Assembly: GCA_033816765.1 (NCBI GenBank)
Contig: CM066292.1
Location: 5,518,001-5,582,000 of the forward strand
DNA: 64,000 nucleotides
Direction of reading: 5' to 3'
DNA from: Nothopassalora personata
Taxonomy: Eukaryota > Ascomycota > Dothideomycetes > Mycosphaerellales > Mycosphaerellaceae
Below are positions 34,826 to 45,550 of the stretch, in pieces (positions within the stretch are counted from its first letter, which is position 1; every line of letters begins with the position of its first letter). The translations under genes were made by a program, and so were the position numbers. The notes below the pieces were generated by a model. The model searched no databases. It was not told the origin of the DNA and was given only the letters and a program-made list of their open reading frames with translations.

Positions 34826-36550
34826 TCATCGCTCGCCATCACGCAGGTGCAAGAACGTCTGATATTTCTGAAAGGTCCAACGTCTACACGCTTTGCCCCA
34901 GATCATCATGGGTACTGTTGTCATCTGGAATACGAAAGACAAAACTCCAATGCCGATGAAGGTTCCAGATACGCCGCTGGCATCAATCCAGTAACCTCCA
35001 AGCCTTCATTAGTTGTGTGTATGCAGCGACGTGAGCGGTCTGACTTACTGCATGTGAAGGTGAAGATACACGCCAAAGTATTATTAATAACGGCGACTCC
35101 AACCATACCCTCCAGAACCATGTCGGGGTAAGCATCCATAAGGTATGCCATGGATAAATCGCCAGCACACCCAAAGCCAAAACCGGTCATGGCTAGTCCA
35201 ATGTAGGGTCCAGGCCAACTCCAGCCTTTGCTCGTTCCGAGACCGAACAGGATCAGACCCGCAGGGTTGCTAATCGCCGAAGCAAACAGAAGCCAAAGGC
35301 GATCCTCGGCTTCAGAGATACCATTGCGACCCGGACGCTTCGCCATCCAGCGCACGAAGATGTCGCTGAACCAACCTCCGTAGATACATCCAATGGTTGC
35401 GCCGATGAGGGTCGGCACGTTCATGATTGCGACCGCTTGGTTGGAGTAGTTCCATGGCGGGTCGTAGTAGTTGTCTTCCTGTACCGTCAGGTAGAAAGTC
35501 AGCCATGCATCCTGGGCGCCCCATTGGAGACCGGAGTAGAGCACAGCCGGGAAGTGAAAGACTCTCAATGTGTAGAAGAGACGTTGGAAGTATTGCTTCA
35601 AGCCGGTGCCGTACAAGTTTGGAGCTGGTGTGATGACGGCGATGCGCTGCCAATATGTTTTCTTCTGGTCTGTCCGCTCTGCTACACTTTCGGTCGAACC
35701 TCTGGCGTCCAGCTGGGCTGTGTTGTCGGCGACCTTCTTCTCATCATCCATGGACTGAGCGGGTTGTCCTCCGACATGACGACCTTCGATGGCTTCGCGA
35801 TGGAATGCGGTCTCTTCCAGGCCGAAGTAGAATACTAGTAGGGTACCGGCAGACACGATGGCTCCAGTCCAGCCGACCCATCTCCAGCCGTCAATGGCGA
35901 TGTATCCGGCAACCAAAGGGCCTAAGAATGTTCCGATAGAGGTAGCCAAGATGTAGAGCCCAAGAACAAGACCTCGTTGGTGCTGGAAAAAGAGGTCCGA
36001 CAATGACAGCTGTGCCAGAGCTTCTGCGCAGCTCTCAGAAGCGCCGACGAAAAGCTGATTCCAAATCGAGTCCTGGCTGTTTTTGGTCCTTGCAAACCAG
36101 ATCGATCCAACGATGGAGAAGACCAGGCAGACCAGATATTGCAGACGCCGGCCATAAAGCCATGGCATAGGACTTGCCAGCAGCGCCCAATAGCCGATAG
36201 CCAAGAATAACACCCCGGCAGCAGTGTTGGCCACGGAATATGGGATGCCAAGCTCGTCCAGCATGCCATCGCCAGCGGCTCCTGCATCGTTAGCGGTCGC
36301 GGCAGTCAAAGCCGTGATGTAAAGCACCAGAGCCGCATGCCAGTACCTGGATCCCCCCATAAGCGAGCTTCACACACTGCGAGAAGAAGGTGGCTTCTTA
36401 CTTTCGCCAGGGCGACCAATTGAGAGGGTCATTCGGGCTATCCGTCGGTGGGGGAATTAAGGTGATTTCCTTGTCTCGGAGATGTCCATCCTCCGTCTGC
36501 ACAAACAGCTGAAGGGTTCCGGGGAGCAAATCTCCATCTGCTTCTCCCAT
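34826..36550 (-). CDS. Major facilitator superfamily transporter
   Basis: Three exons, 36550-36402, 36346-35049 and 34995-34826, encode 538 residues. The 55- and 53-bp introns have GTAAG donors, the second with a CTAAT branch site. The N-terminus ends in SPNDPLNWSPWRK, the conserved lead-in to helix 1 of fungal drug:H+ antiporter-like MFS proteins. Twelve hydrophobic segments are visible, with a long central loop (about residues 245-285, QSMDDEKKVADNT). 'GYWALLASPMPWLYGRRLQY' matches the loop 2-3 signature and 'GLVLGLYILATSIGTFLGPL' the helix 5 antiporter motif. Substrate unknown. A single 3' exon (YWIDASGVSGTFIGIGVLSF) restores the last helix. Confidence 0.9.
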
Positions 36551-37081
36551 GATAATGTGATTAATGTCGATGTCAGGGGGTGGACCGGTTGGTTACACAT
36601 CGAGGCAGATAGATGCGAGCCGTGAGGGGCGGCCGAGTGCTACCGGCGAATGTGACTCTTTGCCTTCCGGTCGCAGTCAGTCACCGTCACCGGCCGTCGC
36701 CGAGCTGCGTGTTACTTGATTGACCACGTCGACGCCGAAATCCTCTGTAATGTACAGTACAGTAGATAAGCTTCGCCACGCATGGCTCCTTCCATAGCGG
36801 GAGATAGCCGAGAAGGGCGGCGCGTGGGAAGATGATTTTCTTCTCATCGCGCGACCGCACGTGCAGTGTGCAGCCAGTAGTGATCATGAATGTGGTTAGA
36901 ATAGAGAGCGGCAAGGATGAGTGCATCTCGCGAGTGGGGCAGTCTAACGCGGCCGGGAACGTGCGTGCAATCAAGGATGATGATATACCCTTGCTTCTTC
37001 CCCACCAGCGGCTCTTCTGGTTCTTCATCACTTTCTCGCGCACTCCTCTCCCACAGCTCCCACTATATTCCCCACTGCCGA
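36551..37081. promoter_or_regulatory. Divergent intergenic region, MFS transporter and amine oxidase
   Basis: 531 bp lie between the two divergent start codons. The part just before 37082 is pyrimidine-rich (CTTCTTCCCC, CTCCTCTCCC), typical of a fungal core promoter and leader. No specific binding site is assigned. Confidence 0.4.
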
Positions 37082-38827
37082 ATGTCAAATCTCAAGCACA
37101 ATATGGCCCACCTGTACCACATAATAACCGACGGTAAACCTCTGAAGCCGTCTCATTGTGGCTCCGGCCTGGGTGAGACCGAAGTCTCAGTCTCCCTCGG
37201 TGCAACTTCCCTGAGCGAGACGCCGCGATCAGCAGGCGACCCAGGACCGGAGCAACAGAAGAAGCAGAAGAAGGTGGTCGTCGTTGGAGGTGGCATCAGT
37301 GGCCTCAGATGTGCTGCTGTGCTGCAACGTCACGGCATCGAAGTCGTCGTACTCGAAGGCCGTGACCGCATCGGCGGCCGGATCCACACGACAAGAAGCG
37401 AAAAGGGCGTCCGCGATATTGGTCAGTGTCTGCATGCAACATGTAGCTGACACTGAGCTGCAGACCTGCGCGGGTCTGGATGATGGCTGTACAAAGCTTC
37501 TTCATCACCTCCAGGAAACGTCGGTTTCCTTGTTTGCTAACTCAAACCATCCAAAGGTGCTGCGTGGCTTCACGAAACCTCGCAGAACAAACTTGTGAAG
37601 CTCATCTCCAAACTGAACATCGAGTATTACTATGATGACGGCCTTCCATTGTACTATACCGAACAAGGCCGAGCCGGCAGCCAGTTCAAGGCCAAAAAGG
37701 TCGCCGACGAGTTCGCGGATCACTGTGAGTGGTACTACCAGACGTATCCCAACGCGCCCGATCAGTCCATCTCCGATTTCGTGAACTCTTTCGTGCAGAA
37801 TCATGAACTTATCACCGAAGACGAACGCATGTGGGCGCCACAGGCTCTGAAGGAGGTACAATTGTGGCTGGGAACTGCCACTGAGCTTGCGAGCTCGAAA
37901 CATCTCTCATACTTTATGACTGAGCGGAACCTGTATATGCGAGGCGGATATGATGGGATTGTGCTGTGGACAGCGGAATCCCTGCTGAAGAATGCAGGTA
38001 CGATCTGCCTGAATCATGTCGTGGACCGCATCGCCTGGAGCGAAGATGGCTCTAAAAAGAGCACTGTCGAAGGTCATGACAATCAAGGCGAGGCCTTCCG
38101 CGTCGAAGCAGACGCTGTGGTCTCAACCTTGCCGCTAGGAGTCCTACGCCACGAGCTGGTATCCTTCGAGCCACCTTTACCTGCTGATGTGCTGACCGGC
38201 CTGACAAGCTTCAGCTACGGTGCCCTTGGCAAGGTCTTCTTCGAATTCGCCGACGTCTTCTGGAGCAAAGACCACGATCAATTCATATTCTACCCAAACC
38301 CACCGGCCCTTGATGAAGATCTCTACGGCACCTCAGCAAGCTCGGACAGCTCGAGTAGTATCGACACTATCCTCAACTACGCGACCGTCACCATCAACCT
38401 CTGGATCATGACCGGCGCGAAAGAGCTCTGTGTCCAAATTGCAGAACCGCTCACTCAGCGGATTGAAGCTATGACGGACAAGAAGGAAATTTATCGCTTC
38501 TTCGAGCCGCTGTTCAAGCTTCTCCGTACCGAGCCTTACAAGACTCTTCCACGACTCCTAAACGTGGAGACCACGCACTGGACGCAGGATCCTATGGCTG
38601 GATTTGGGTCTTACTCTGCCGATAAGGTCGGAGATGAGCCCCAGCGCCTGATGGAGGCGCTGGAGAAGCATAAGAATTCACACCTACAGTTTGCTGGAGA
38701 GCATTGTACGCTGGTGGCGAATGGATGCGTCCATGGCGCATTTGCTACGGGTGAGACTGCGGCGAAGAATCTGTTGAGTACGTTTCGGGTTGCGTATGAC
38801 GGTGGTGATCTTGTTAGTATCACTTGA
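37082..38827 (+). CDS. FAD-dependent amine oxidase (polyamine-oxidase-like)
   Basis: Exons 37082-37421 and 37557-38827 encode 536 residues. The 135-bp intron has a GTCAGT donor, a GCTAAC branch and an AAG acceptor. The FAD-binding motif is [20 protein letters not shown], then [18 protein letters not shown]. The splice gives GAAWLHE, the flavin-contacting block. [14 protein letters not shown] and the C-terminal [30 protein letters not shown] are typical of the Fms1/polyamine oxidase and LSD1 flavin amine oxidase fold. No SWIRM or HMG domain is present, so it is not a histone demethylase of the usual architecture. An upstream in-frame ATG at 36917 would add 55 residues of poor character. Substrate is unknown. 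Confidence 0.9.
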
Positions 38828-39250
38828 TTGGGGACGTTTGGGAAGGAGTAGGGTCTTGCCGATGCATTTTGGAGTTTTATTGGAGAAGAGTTGGATTGGA
38901 TGAACTGCGGGCAGGTGGCAAACTTACGAGGCGATTTTTCAGAGATGTATAGCATAGCATAGCATAGCATAGTATGATTTACATGGAAACGACAGATAAA
39001 CGCATGAATAGGGGCATCTCTCTCCGCCATATATGTCCCTCGTGCTCCCCTGCTCGAACCGAAGGGAGAAAGAGTCTAGAGCGCATGGGACTCGAATTGG
39101 GTTTCCTTGAATTTACTATACAGTCGATTGAAAATACTATTTTAGGATCGCTTAAGAAACGCTTGCTTCATTCACCTCAATTTCATCGACTCTATTTTCT
39201 CCTCTTCCAAACTCCAATCTACGCCGATACGCGGTTTCGTGCATGGATCG
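38828..39250. other. Intergenic with (AGCAT)n microsatellite
   Basis: Between converging genes. An ATAGC/AGCAT array lies at about 38949-38973. Nothing else is recognised. Confidence 0.6.
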
Positions 39251-39963
39251 TCAATCAAAGCGGAAAACCCCCCGACTCGATGACGGAATGCCCAAAATTG
39301 ACAGGCCCGAATACTTCATGGGTGGAGAGCCTTCCTCGTAGTGCAGTCGATCAGATTCCCAGGTGATGTTGTTGTAGGCGTTCATAACGCAGCCGACAAT
39401 GTTGAAGATGAAGAAGAGCAGGAAGACGAGCCAGTAGGCGGTGTCCTGGTAGCTTTTGCGCTGGGTGTAGCCGATGATGAAGACGGTGAGGCAGACGATT
39501 GCTTGGGGCTGGAAATCGGGAAAGGTTAGTGGTTGTGGTGGCGGAAGGGAGGGTGACAATGACGTACCAGCATGAGTCTTTGCAGTCTGACTGAGAGGAA
39601 GAGGTATTGCTTCCGGTCTTTCAGGTTCGCTTCGTCGCGCACCCAACTTGCTCTCTGGATCATCGCTGTTGCGGTCTGTAGCCACGCGGCGGCCCATAGT
39701 GTCAACCAGACTACGGCACATGCAATGAAGGCGTGACTTTCGGTCCGTAGGAGACTTCCAGTGATTGCCGCGGCGATGTTGAAACACAGTGAAGGTACGG
39801 CAAAACAGTAGAACAAGATCGTCTCGGATCGCCGTCCGAGTCCCCAGTGTTTCTGCGCGTGGTAGTGGGCGTGGGCGGCGTGTTGTTCTGCGCTCTCGCC
39901 CGGCGCCGGACCATGGCCGTGATGTTCGTACATGAAGTCTGCGTCCTCACGTGTCACGGCCAT
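39251..39963 (-). CDS. Four-helix membrane protein, unknown function
   Basis: Exons 39963-39568 and 39508-39251 encode 217 residues. The 59-bp intron has a GTACGT donor, a CACTAAC branch and a CAG acceptor. The N-terminus is His-rich (YEHHGHGPAPG, HAAHAHYHAQKHWG). Four membrane segments follow: TILFYCFAVPSLCFNIAAAI, AFIACAVVWLTLWAAAWLQT, PQAIVCLTVFIIGYT, and YWLVFLLFFIFNIVGCVMNA. The tail ends WESDRLHYEEGSPPMKYSGL and a short polar stretch. It resembles small fungal integral membrane hypothetical proteins; I know no function. ATGs further upstream are in frame, but 39963 sits at a plausible leader end. Confidence 0.7.
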
Positions 39964-40450
39964 CTCTGTGATCTTGATCAAAGGTGAAATAAATAGTCGA
40001 TGGCGAACGCGGGTCCTGCCTGCCGCTGTGGCGCTGTTCCAAGGTCCTGGGTTCTGCTTGGCAACGTGGGACAACGGATTATTATGCTGTGGTTCCTGGG
40101 TGGGCGCTACTGCGCTCGTGGTGCGTTTGTCCCTCCTGGATGGGTCGGGTCCCTCTCCGTGCAGGCAGTGAAAAAAGATATGGTCAGCGTGTATTGTACA
40201 GTATTTTGTTGCCCAAGCGCTTGGGCATCTGGGATATCCTTGTTGGTGATCAGCCATGACTAAGGTCAAGTCACTTTCGGAAGGGCCGGCAGCTAAACCA
40301 CGTCCGTCCTCTGTTAGCGTGAACCGAATGCCCCTCACACAAACAATACACGCTACAGTACTGTTTATTCTTGTTAGTGAGCAGTGAGCAGAAAGCAGTG
40401 AGTGAGCAGTGTGCATGTGCATTCCTTTCACTCATCAACAATGTAGCGTC
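39964..40450. promoter_or_regulatory. Divergent promoter with start-stop uORF before the Myb gene
   Basis: 487 bp between divergent starts. GAGCAGTGA-type repeats lie at about 40377-40408. A minimal upstream ORF (ATG TAG, 40441-40446) sits four bases before the Myb-gene ATG at 40451. Confidence 0.45.
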
Positions 40451-43400
40451 ATGGGCCAGAATTCTTCACAAGTCGTTGCACCGACGCAGGCCGGTCAAGC
40501 TGTGCCGACACCAGCCATTGCCAAGAAGAATGCTGTGAAGCGGCGACATGAGCAGCTCAACATGGACAGCACCAATGCCGTCGCGTCGAAGCGACCCAGC
40601 AAGAAGCAGCGCAAGTCTGCTGCGGCGCATCAGGACCGAGTACAGGATGCGCCTGAGGATGTGGTGCCCGCTATGACCACGAACGACGACCAGGATCAGC
40701 ACGGCGAGGATGCGGCGGTCCGCACAAAGCAAGCGAAGAGACAGAGACGACGCGCCAAGAAAGATGCACGGAGAGCGATGCAGGCTGCAGAGGCGCAAAC
40801 CAACGCCGTCCCGGTGCACCACCATCCTGCACCACGCGTCGACACGGCGAATGTGGAGGACATGGAAGTGACTGAGCTTCACGTAGGAACTACTCCCACC
40901 AAGCAGGAGCCGTCCAAGTCGCCATCGGGTGTAGAATGGGGAAGGCAAGAGATCCGCCGGATGTTGAAGCGCAAGCAGATGGAGGAACTGGTGTTGAGCG
41001 GGAAAGCCCGGTGGCACAGACTCCCCAACGACAAATGGAGCATCCGATACTATCAGCCAGGTGAAGCTCCTGCCTCCACGGAGCTCAGTCCGGGGCAGAA
41101 GCAGAGGCACGAGGCCCTCAAACAAGAGATCGCCATGTACGAACATACCCTGCACACGTCGGAACAGAAGGAGCGCAAGAGACGGGCGGACGCGGAAAAG
41201 GAGAATACGGTGCCGGTCGAGGAGGATGCAGTTGCTGGAGCAGCCCCCCACCAGGACGAAGATCATGAAGCCGTGAATGCCCGCCCGATTTCCAAGTCAG
41301 GACCGAAGCGCAAGAAGAGACGGCGATCTGAGACCGGCGACGCGCCTGTTACGGAGACTATGGATTCGCAGCCAGAACAAATTGAATACGAGCCTACATT
41401 AGCACGCTATACTTCTGGTGGAAAGCAAGGGGAGGACGGGGCACAAACAATGCCGAAGTCGAAGAAGCGAAAGACAAGAAAATCTATCGACTCGACGGAG
41501 GCAGCGGAAGAGGCAGAAACGGCTAGCGCAAGACCGGAACGTCTCGTACGTGCAGCGCGATCGGTACCTTCCCTTCAGCATGAGGACCACCCACGCAAGA
41601 GGAGCAAGCGAGTAGAGAATACACAGAGTACCATGGGCACAACACACGACGATCAACATGAGCCACATGGTGGCCTTGAGGGCAGTCGGCAACGGTCACA
41701 AGAGCGAAACGAAGTTCCAGTACAGATGACTCCTCGAGCTGACGATGAGTATGCTCCTGCCCCTTCTCACGAAGCGGTCAGCGCTGAGCGTGTTAGAACA
41801 TGGCTGGACAGTCACGACGGACCTGCACAAGCCGGAACGAATCTCCCAGCGCCGCATGTCCAAGTCGAGCAGGAAACCACAGCCACAGCACCAAAGCCCA
41901 GGAAGCGACGCAGGAAGGCCTCCGATGCGATCGACGACGAGGCCGCATACGAATCGCAGGCCGAAGACGAATCAATTGGCCACAACGAAGTTGACCATGA
42001 GAAGATGCCAAAGCAGCATAACAGAAAGCCAGCTGGAACTAAGACTCGGCGAGTCTCAACCGAGAAACATGAACACGACCCGCTTGCAAAATCGTTGCAG
42101 CTTGCTGTCCCTGAAACCACCTCTGGCATGTTTACTGAACAGGAACAGGAGATCAGCGATCGGATCTTCAACGAAGTCTTGCAGAAGCACAATTACACCG
42201 AGGCAGAGCTCAAGGCAATGATCAAAAATTGGAGGAATGCTGGAGTGTTCAAGATGGAAATTGAGGCAGCGCTGCCGAACAGGAAGAAGGATCAAGTCCG
42301 GAAGTTTTGCCAACGCAGGTACCATGCCTACGAACGTGGGCCATGGACTGCAGAACAGGATCAAGCACTGATAGACGCCAACGCCAAGTGGCCAGGCAAG
42401 TGGAGCAAAATTGCAGATCTCGTTGATCGCTTTGCTGCAGATTGCAAAGACCGGTGGACGACCTACCTCAAGTTTGGAGAGAGGAAGGAGGTCGGACCCT
42501 GGACGCAGACAGAAGAAGACGCTTTAGTCAACGCTGTGAATGCATGCATCGCGAAGATCAAGAGATCCCGGCGTAAAGATAAAACGCTCAGCAAGCGGCG
42601 GGAAGATCTTGAAGCACTGATTCATTGGAAGACCGTGGCTGACATGCTAGGCGGTAAGAGAGAAGGGAAACGTTGCCGCGAGAAGTACTACAAACTCATG
42701 GCGCGACTCACAAAGACTGGCAGCCTTAGTCAAGAGCTACCTGCTTCGCAACTGCAGGACGAGCTCAATTGTGCGGCGCCGAAATTCGAGTCGAAGACGT
42801 CGAGGAGTAAGATCGCTGAAAATGCACTCGAGAACTTCGAGATCGGCGATTACTACGATGCTTTCGTTGAGGTACACACCGCGATCAAAGACCACTCGGC
42901 TCAGTATCATGACGAGCAAATGGTGTTGTGGTCGATCGTTGCTCAGAAGCATCCCGCAAGTCGCTTCAACGCCTCGTACCTGGGCGCAGCTTTGCGAAGG
43001 TGCGCTATCGAGAAGGCTTTGGATGAATGGGAGATCGATTCAAAGAAGATCAGACGCAAGCTAGATGAGGCGCAGAGTATACCAGCCAAGGCGTTGTTGC
43101 TGGCCAAGTGGGTCGACAAACGCTCCGGTGATAAGCTGGACACACTGCCTCGCAAGTATATGCCTGAGCTCATAGGCAAGACGAAAGAGGAGATCCGACA
43201 GGCCAGGAAGCAACAGCAGGAGCAGCGTCGTGCGAAGAAGCTGAATGCGACGGTAAAGAAATCCAAAGATGTTGTGTCGAATTCGGATGAAGACGACGAC
43301 GATCCTCTGCCTCCAAAGGTCAATAAGCGGCGGGAGAGTGAGCACGATGAGAGTGAGCACGCACGCAGTGCCGACAATGAAGCGGTGTCAAAGCTTCCTA

Positions 43401-43945
43401 CCGTCGTCGCAGATGCTTCACAAGCAGAGGATGTCTCTGACTCAGATGAGGACAAGGGCAGCTCTCAGAAGCGCCCCACGCGTTCGACTGCGGATCATGA
43501 CGACAACGACCGTGATGGCCGTCCGATTGACGACGAAGACGAAGCCCAGCCCGAGATTGAAGAGAGCAATCGAAGTGGAAGCCAAGCACCTGAAGCTGCC
43601 CGCGAAGTCTCAGACACAGAAGGCGACTCCACACACGAGAAAGTCTTTGCGGCAAGCCAAGCAGCACGCACGACTCAAGGGACGCAAGATGTCCCAGAGA
43701 CTCAGCCTGGACCAACACATGCCGATAACGGCGAGGCGTCCAAGAATCTGACTGCTCGAGTTCGATCGCCCGATAACGACATTGTGGGGAGCTCGGTCAA
43801 TAGTCGCGTTTCGAACTCGCCGAGCTTGAGTCCCGAGGATTTTCTGCAGAGATGTCGTGATGCTGGACGTAGCCAGCACGGGGAGTATACGAGTAGGAAT
43901 CGTAGGACTTATGGGCGGCAAAGTGGACGTGGACGGCCGAGGTGA
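40451..43945 (+). CDS. Large Reb1/DMTF-like Myb DNA-binding protein
   Basis: Intronless, 1164 residues. The first ~540 residues are highly charged low complexity with many nuclear-localisation-like patches (KRPSKKQRK, KQAKRQRRRAKKDARR). The DNA-binding part (about 565-760) has FTEQEQEISDRIFNEVLQKH, KDQVRKFCQRRYHAYERGPW, TAEQDQALIDANAKWPGKWS, DRFAADCKDRWTTYLKFGER, then GPWTQTEEDALVNAVNACIA, WKTVADMLGGKREGKRCREK. Consecutive Myb repeats of this kind occur in Reb1, the rDNA terminator and promoter-boundary factor. The C-terminus is acidic Ser/Asp-rich, ending in an Arg/Gly-rich tail (RRTYGRQSGRGRPR). An in-frame ATG at 40415 would add 12 residues. A nuclear, rDNA or boundary role is inferred. 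Confidence 0.85.
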   Translation: MGQNSSQVVAPTQAGQAVPTPAIAKKNAVKRRHEQLNMDSTNAVASKRPSKKQRKSAAAHQDRVQDAPEDVVPAMTTNDDQDQHGEDAAVRTKQAKRQRRRAKKDARRAMQAAEAQTNAVPVHHHPAPRVDTANVEDMEVTELHVGTTPTKQEPSKSPSGVEWGRQEIRRMLKRKQMEELVLSGKARWHRLPNDKWSIRYYQPGEAPASTELSPGQKQRHEALKQEIAMYEHTLHTSEQKERKRRADAEKENTVPVEEDAVAGAAPHQDEDHEAVNARPISKSGPKRKKRRRSETGDAPVTETMDSQPEQIEYEPTLARYTSGGKQGEDGAQTMPKSKKRKTRKSIDSTEAAEEAETASARPERLVRAARSVPSLQHEDHPRKRSKRVENTQSTMGTTHDDQHEPHGGLEGSRQRSQERNEVPVQMTPRADDEYAPAPSHEAVSAERVRTWLDSHDGPAQAGTNLPAPHVQVEQETTATAPKPRKRRRKASDAIDDEAAYESQAEDESIGHNEVDHEKMPKQHNRKPAGTKTRRVSTEKHEHDPLAKSLQLAVPETTSGMFTEQEQEISDRIFNEVLQKHNYTEAELKAMIKNWRNAGVFKMEIEAALPNRKKDQVRKFCQRRYHAYERGPWTAEQDQALIDANAKWPGKWSKIADLVDRFAADCKDRWTTYLKFGERKEVGPWTQTEEDALVNAVNACIAKIKRSRRKDKTLSKRREDLEALIHWKTVADMLGGKREGKRCREKYYKLMARLTKTGSLSQELPASQLQDELNCAAPKFESKTSRSKIAENALENFEIGDYYDAFVEVHTAIKDHSAQYHDEQMVLWSIVAQKHPASRFNASYLGAALRRCAIEKALDEWEIDSKKIRRKLDEAQSIPAKALLLAKWVDKRSGDKLDTLPRKYMPELIGKTKEEIRQARKQQQEQRRAKKLNATVKKSKDVVSNSDEDDDDPLPPKVNKRRESEHDESEHARSADNEAVSKLPTVVADASQAEDVSDSDEDKGSSQKRPTRSTADHDDNDRDGRPIDDEDEAQPEIEESNRSGSQAPEAAREVSDTEGDSTHEKVFAASQAARTTQGTQDVPETQPGPTHADNGEASKNLTARVRSPDNDIVGSSVNSRVSNSPSLSPEDFLQRCRDAGRSQHGEYTSRNRRTYGRQSGRGRPR

Positions 43946-44657
43946 TGGAAGATGGAAGATAGTGAACTCTCACTTCTCGTCAGACCTCGCCCGTGATGGG
44001 TGACGTAGGCTCCCTTCTTCACGCAATTCCGTACTGGCTTCATCAGTCTCATGTACTTCAGCCTGATCCACCATGCAGTAAGGCGCTCTTGATCTCTTGC
44101 TGTTCAAACCACTGCCCCTAAAGTCCCCTCTTCTGGTGCTGACGAACCCGTCTGGTGTTGCGGCTGGATATGTCTTTGAAGTGGCTGTGCGATGTTGGCA
44201 TCGGAATGAAGTGGTGTGGATTGAGGTTCCAGCTGTTGGGGGGGGGGGGGGGGCAACTCAACGCGGTGCGAACTGTGTGGGTGATCTCGTTGTACAAATG
44301 CTTGACCGGATGTGTTGACAGCATCTTCAAGCGCGAAAGCGAGTCCGACTGGCGCTCGTGACACGAGCAGCGCTCTTGGTGCTACGACGATTCTCTAGTG
44401 TATTCTCACCGGTCCAAGCTCGCTGTTCCATGTCCAGTCGAAGAAGTGGGATAGTCTTGGAAGTTGTTGTAGATTAGTGGAAACAAAGACAAGATGCAAG
44501 GAGAGTGTCACTGCACTACTGTATCATTCACCGGATCATTAGAAGCTCTTTGCTCTGAGTGGATCCTCTGGATGATCGCGAAACGCACTATTCAGGGACA
44601 CCAGGAGTCATAATGTAGTTGCTTCGCCAGTCACCCGAGTGTGGTCCGACTATGGGA
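43946..44657. other. Intergenic with an 18-base G run
   Basis: G homopolymer at 44238-44255. Frames across it (about 70-85 codons) are low-complexity artefacts. No gene is recognised. Confidence 0.5.
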
Positions 44658-44665
44658 TATATAAG
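44658..44665 (+). promoter_or_regulatory. TATA box of the small secreted protein gene
   Basis: TATATAAG lies about 104 bp upstream of ATG 44769 and is followed by a pyrimidine/CAA-rich leader. Confidence 0.6.
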
Positions 44666-44768
44666 ACACCAGAGAATTCTCTCATCAACTCGACTTAATG
44701 GATACCCAACCCCGTCTTAACAACTTTCCAACGCCCCATCACGATCAGGATACAACACAATCACCATC

Positions 44769-45075
44769 ATGAAGTACTTCGCCACCACGCTCATCGCGCT
44801 CGCCGGGTGAGTACACCTTCAGCTCTCGTTCCATCCCGTACTGTACTAACGCACCACCTTCCAGGCTCCTTATCGGCGGTAAGCACGATTAGTGAGTACC
44901 ACCATATAAAACCATACTGACTTGAACAGTCTCCCTCGCAGTCGATTGTCAGGACGACTACAATGGCCACTGCATCTCACCGTTTCGGAATTGCCCTCGG
45001 GGAGAAAAGTCTCTATTGTGGGACACGGGTTGCCGCTCGGAAGGCGGCGTCGCCGAGAAGTGCTGCGCTGACTAG
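44769..45075 (+). CDS. Small secreted cysteine-rich protein with 14-nt micro-exon
   Basis: Three exons, 44769-44806, 44865-44878 (14 nt) and 44930-45075, encode 65 residues. Both introns are canonical: GTGAGT with TACTAAC and CAG, and GTAAGC with CTGAC and CAG. A hydrophobic signal peptide (MKYFATTLIALAGLLIGVSL, cut near AVD) is followed by a ~44-residue mature peptide with six cysteines (24, 32, 39, 52, 62, 63), ending in a Cys-Cys pair near the terminus. Six cysteines and small size suggest a disulfide-stabilised extracellular protein; effector or antimicrobial roles are only possibilities. A TATA box lies upstream. No family is recognised. All three junctions keep frame and the signal peptide spans all three exons, supporting a real gene. 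Confidence 0.8.
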
Positions 45076-45550
45076 TTGGGGCTATGTGGTCAGCAGACCG
45101 ATGCGTATGCCATTGCCAGACTATCGCTACCTCTGAGTTGGGACTGCGGAGGAGGATGGAGAGAGCGAGGGAAGGTTGGTGAGGGTCCTTAATGTTCAAC
45201 CGGTCATTACAGCATAGATATAACAATGAAGAATTGCGGACAGGGATTCGTCCACCGCCGATTCGCTCTGAATTTCTGAGACTTGAGTTATGCCCCGAGC
45301 CTATCTGTGGGACGTCCTTGCATGTGGATGTGAGCATGCTTAATGCTGCGCCAGGTTCATTTCGTCGGTATTGACATTCAAAGACTGCTCGGAGGCCAGG
45401 GCCCTGCTGAGCACGATCTCGCCTGTGACTTGTACCTTGCCTCTCTTTCAGTTCGGCGTAAGAAGAGGCCAAAGGGACAGATGTGGGCAACACGTCGCTC
45501 TGGAGTCCGGTCCTGGTTGGTTGACATTTCTACCCCAGTAAGCGATCCTC
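45076..45550. other. Intergenic, no gene seen
   Basis: Between converging genes. Frames of 60-95 codons on both strands have no recognisable resemblance. Confidence 0.5.

Noticed and set aside
32176..38827. Possible secondary-metabolite cluster (SDR, MFS transporter, amine oxidase)
   Set aside because: No polyketide synthase, peptide synthetase, terpene synthase or other backbone gene lies nearby; the genes are separated and probably unrelated.
40466..41266. 266-codon frame antisense to the Reb1-like gene
   Set aside because: A mirror of Lys/Arg/Glu-rich codons; it shows no domain, and the sense frame is clearly the gene.
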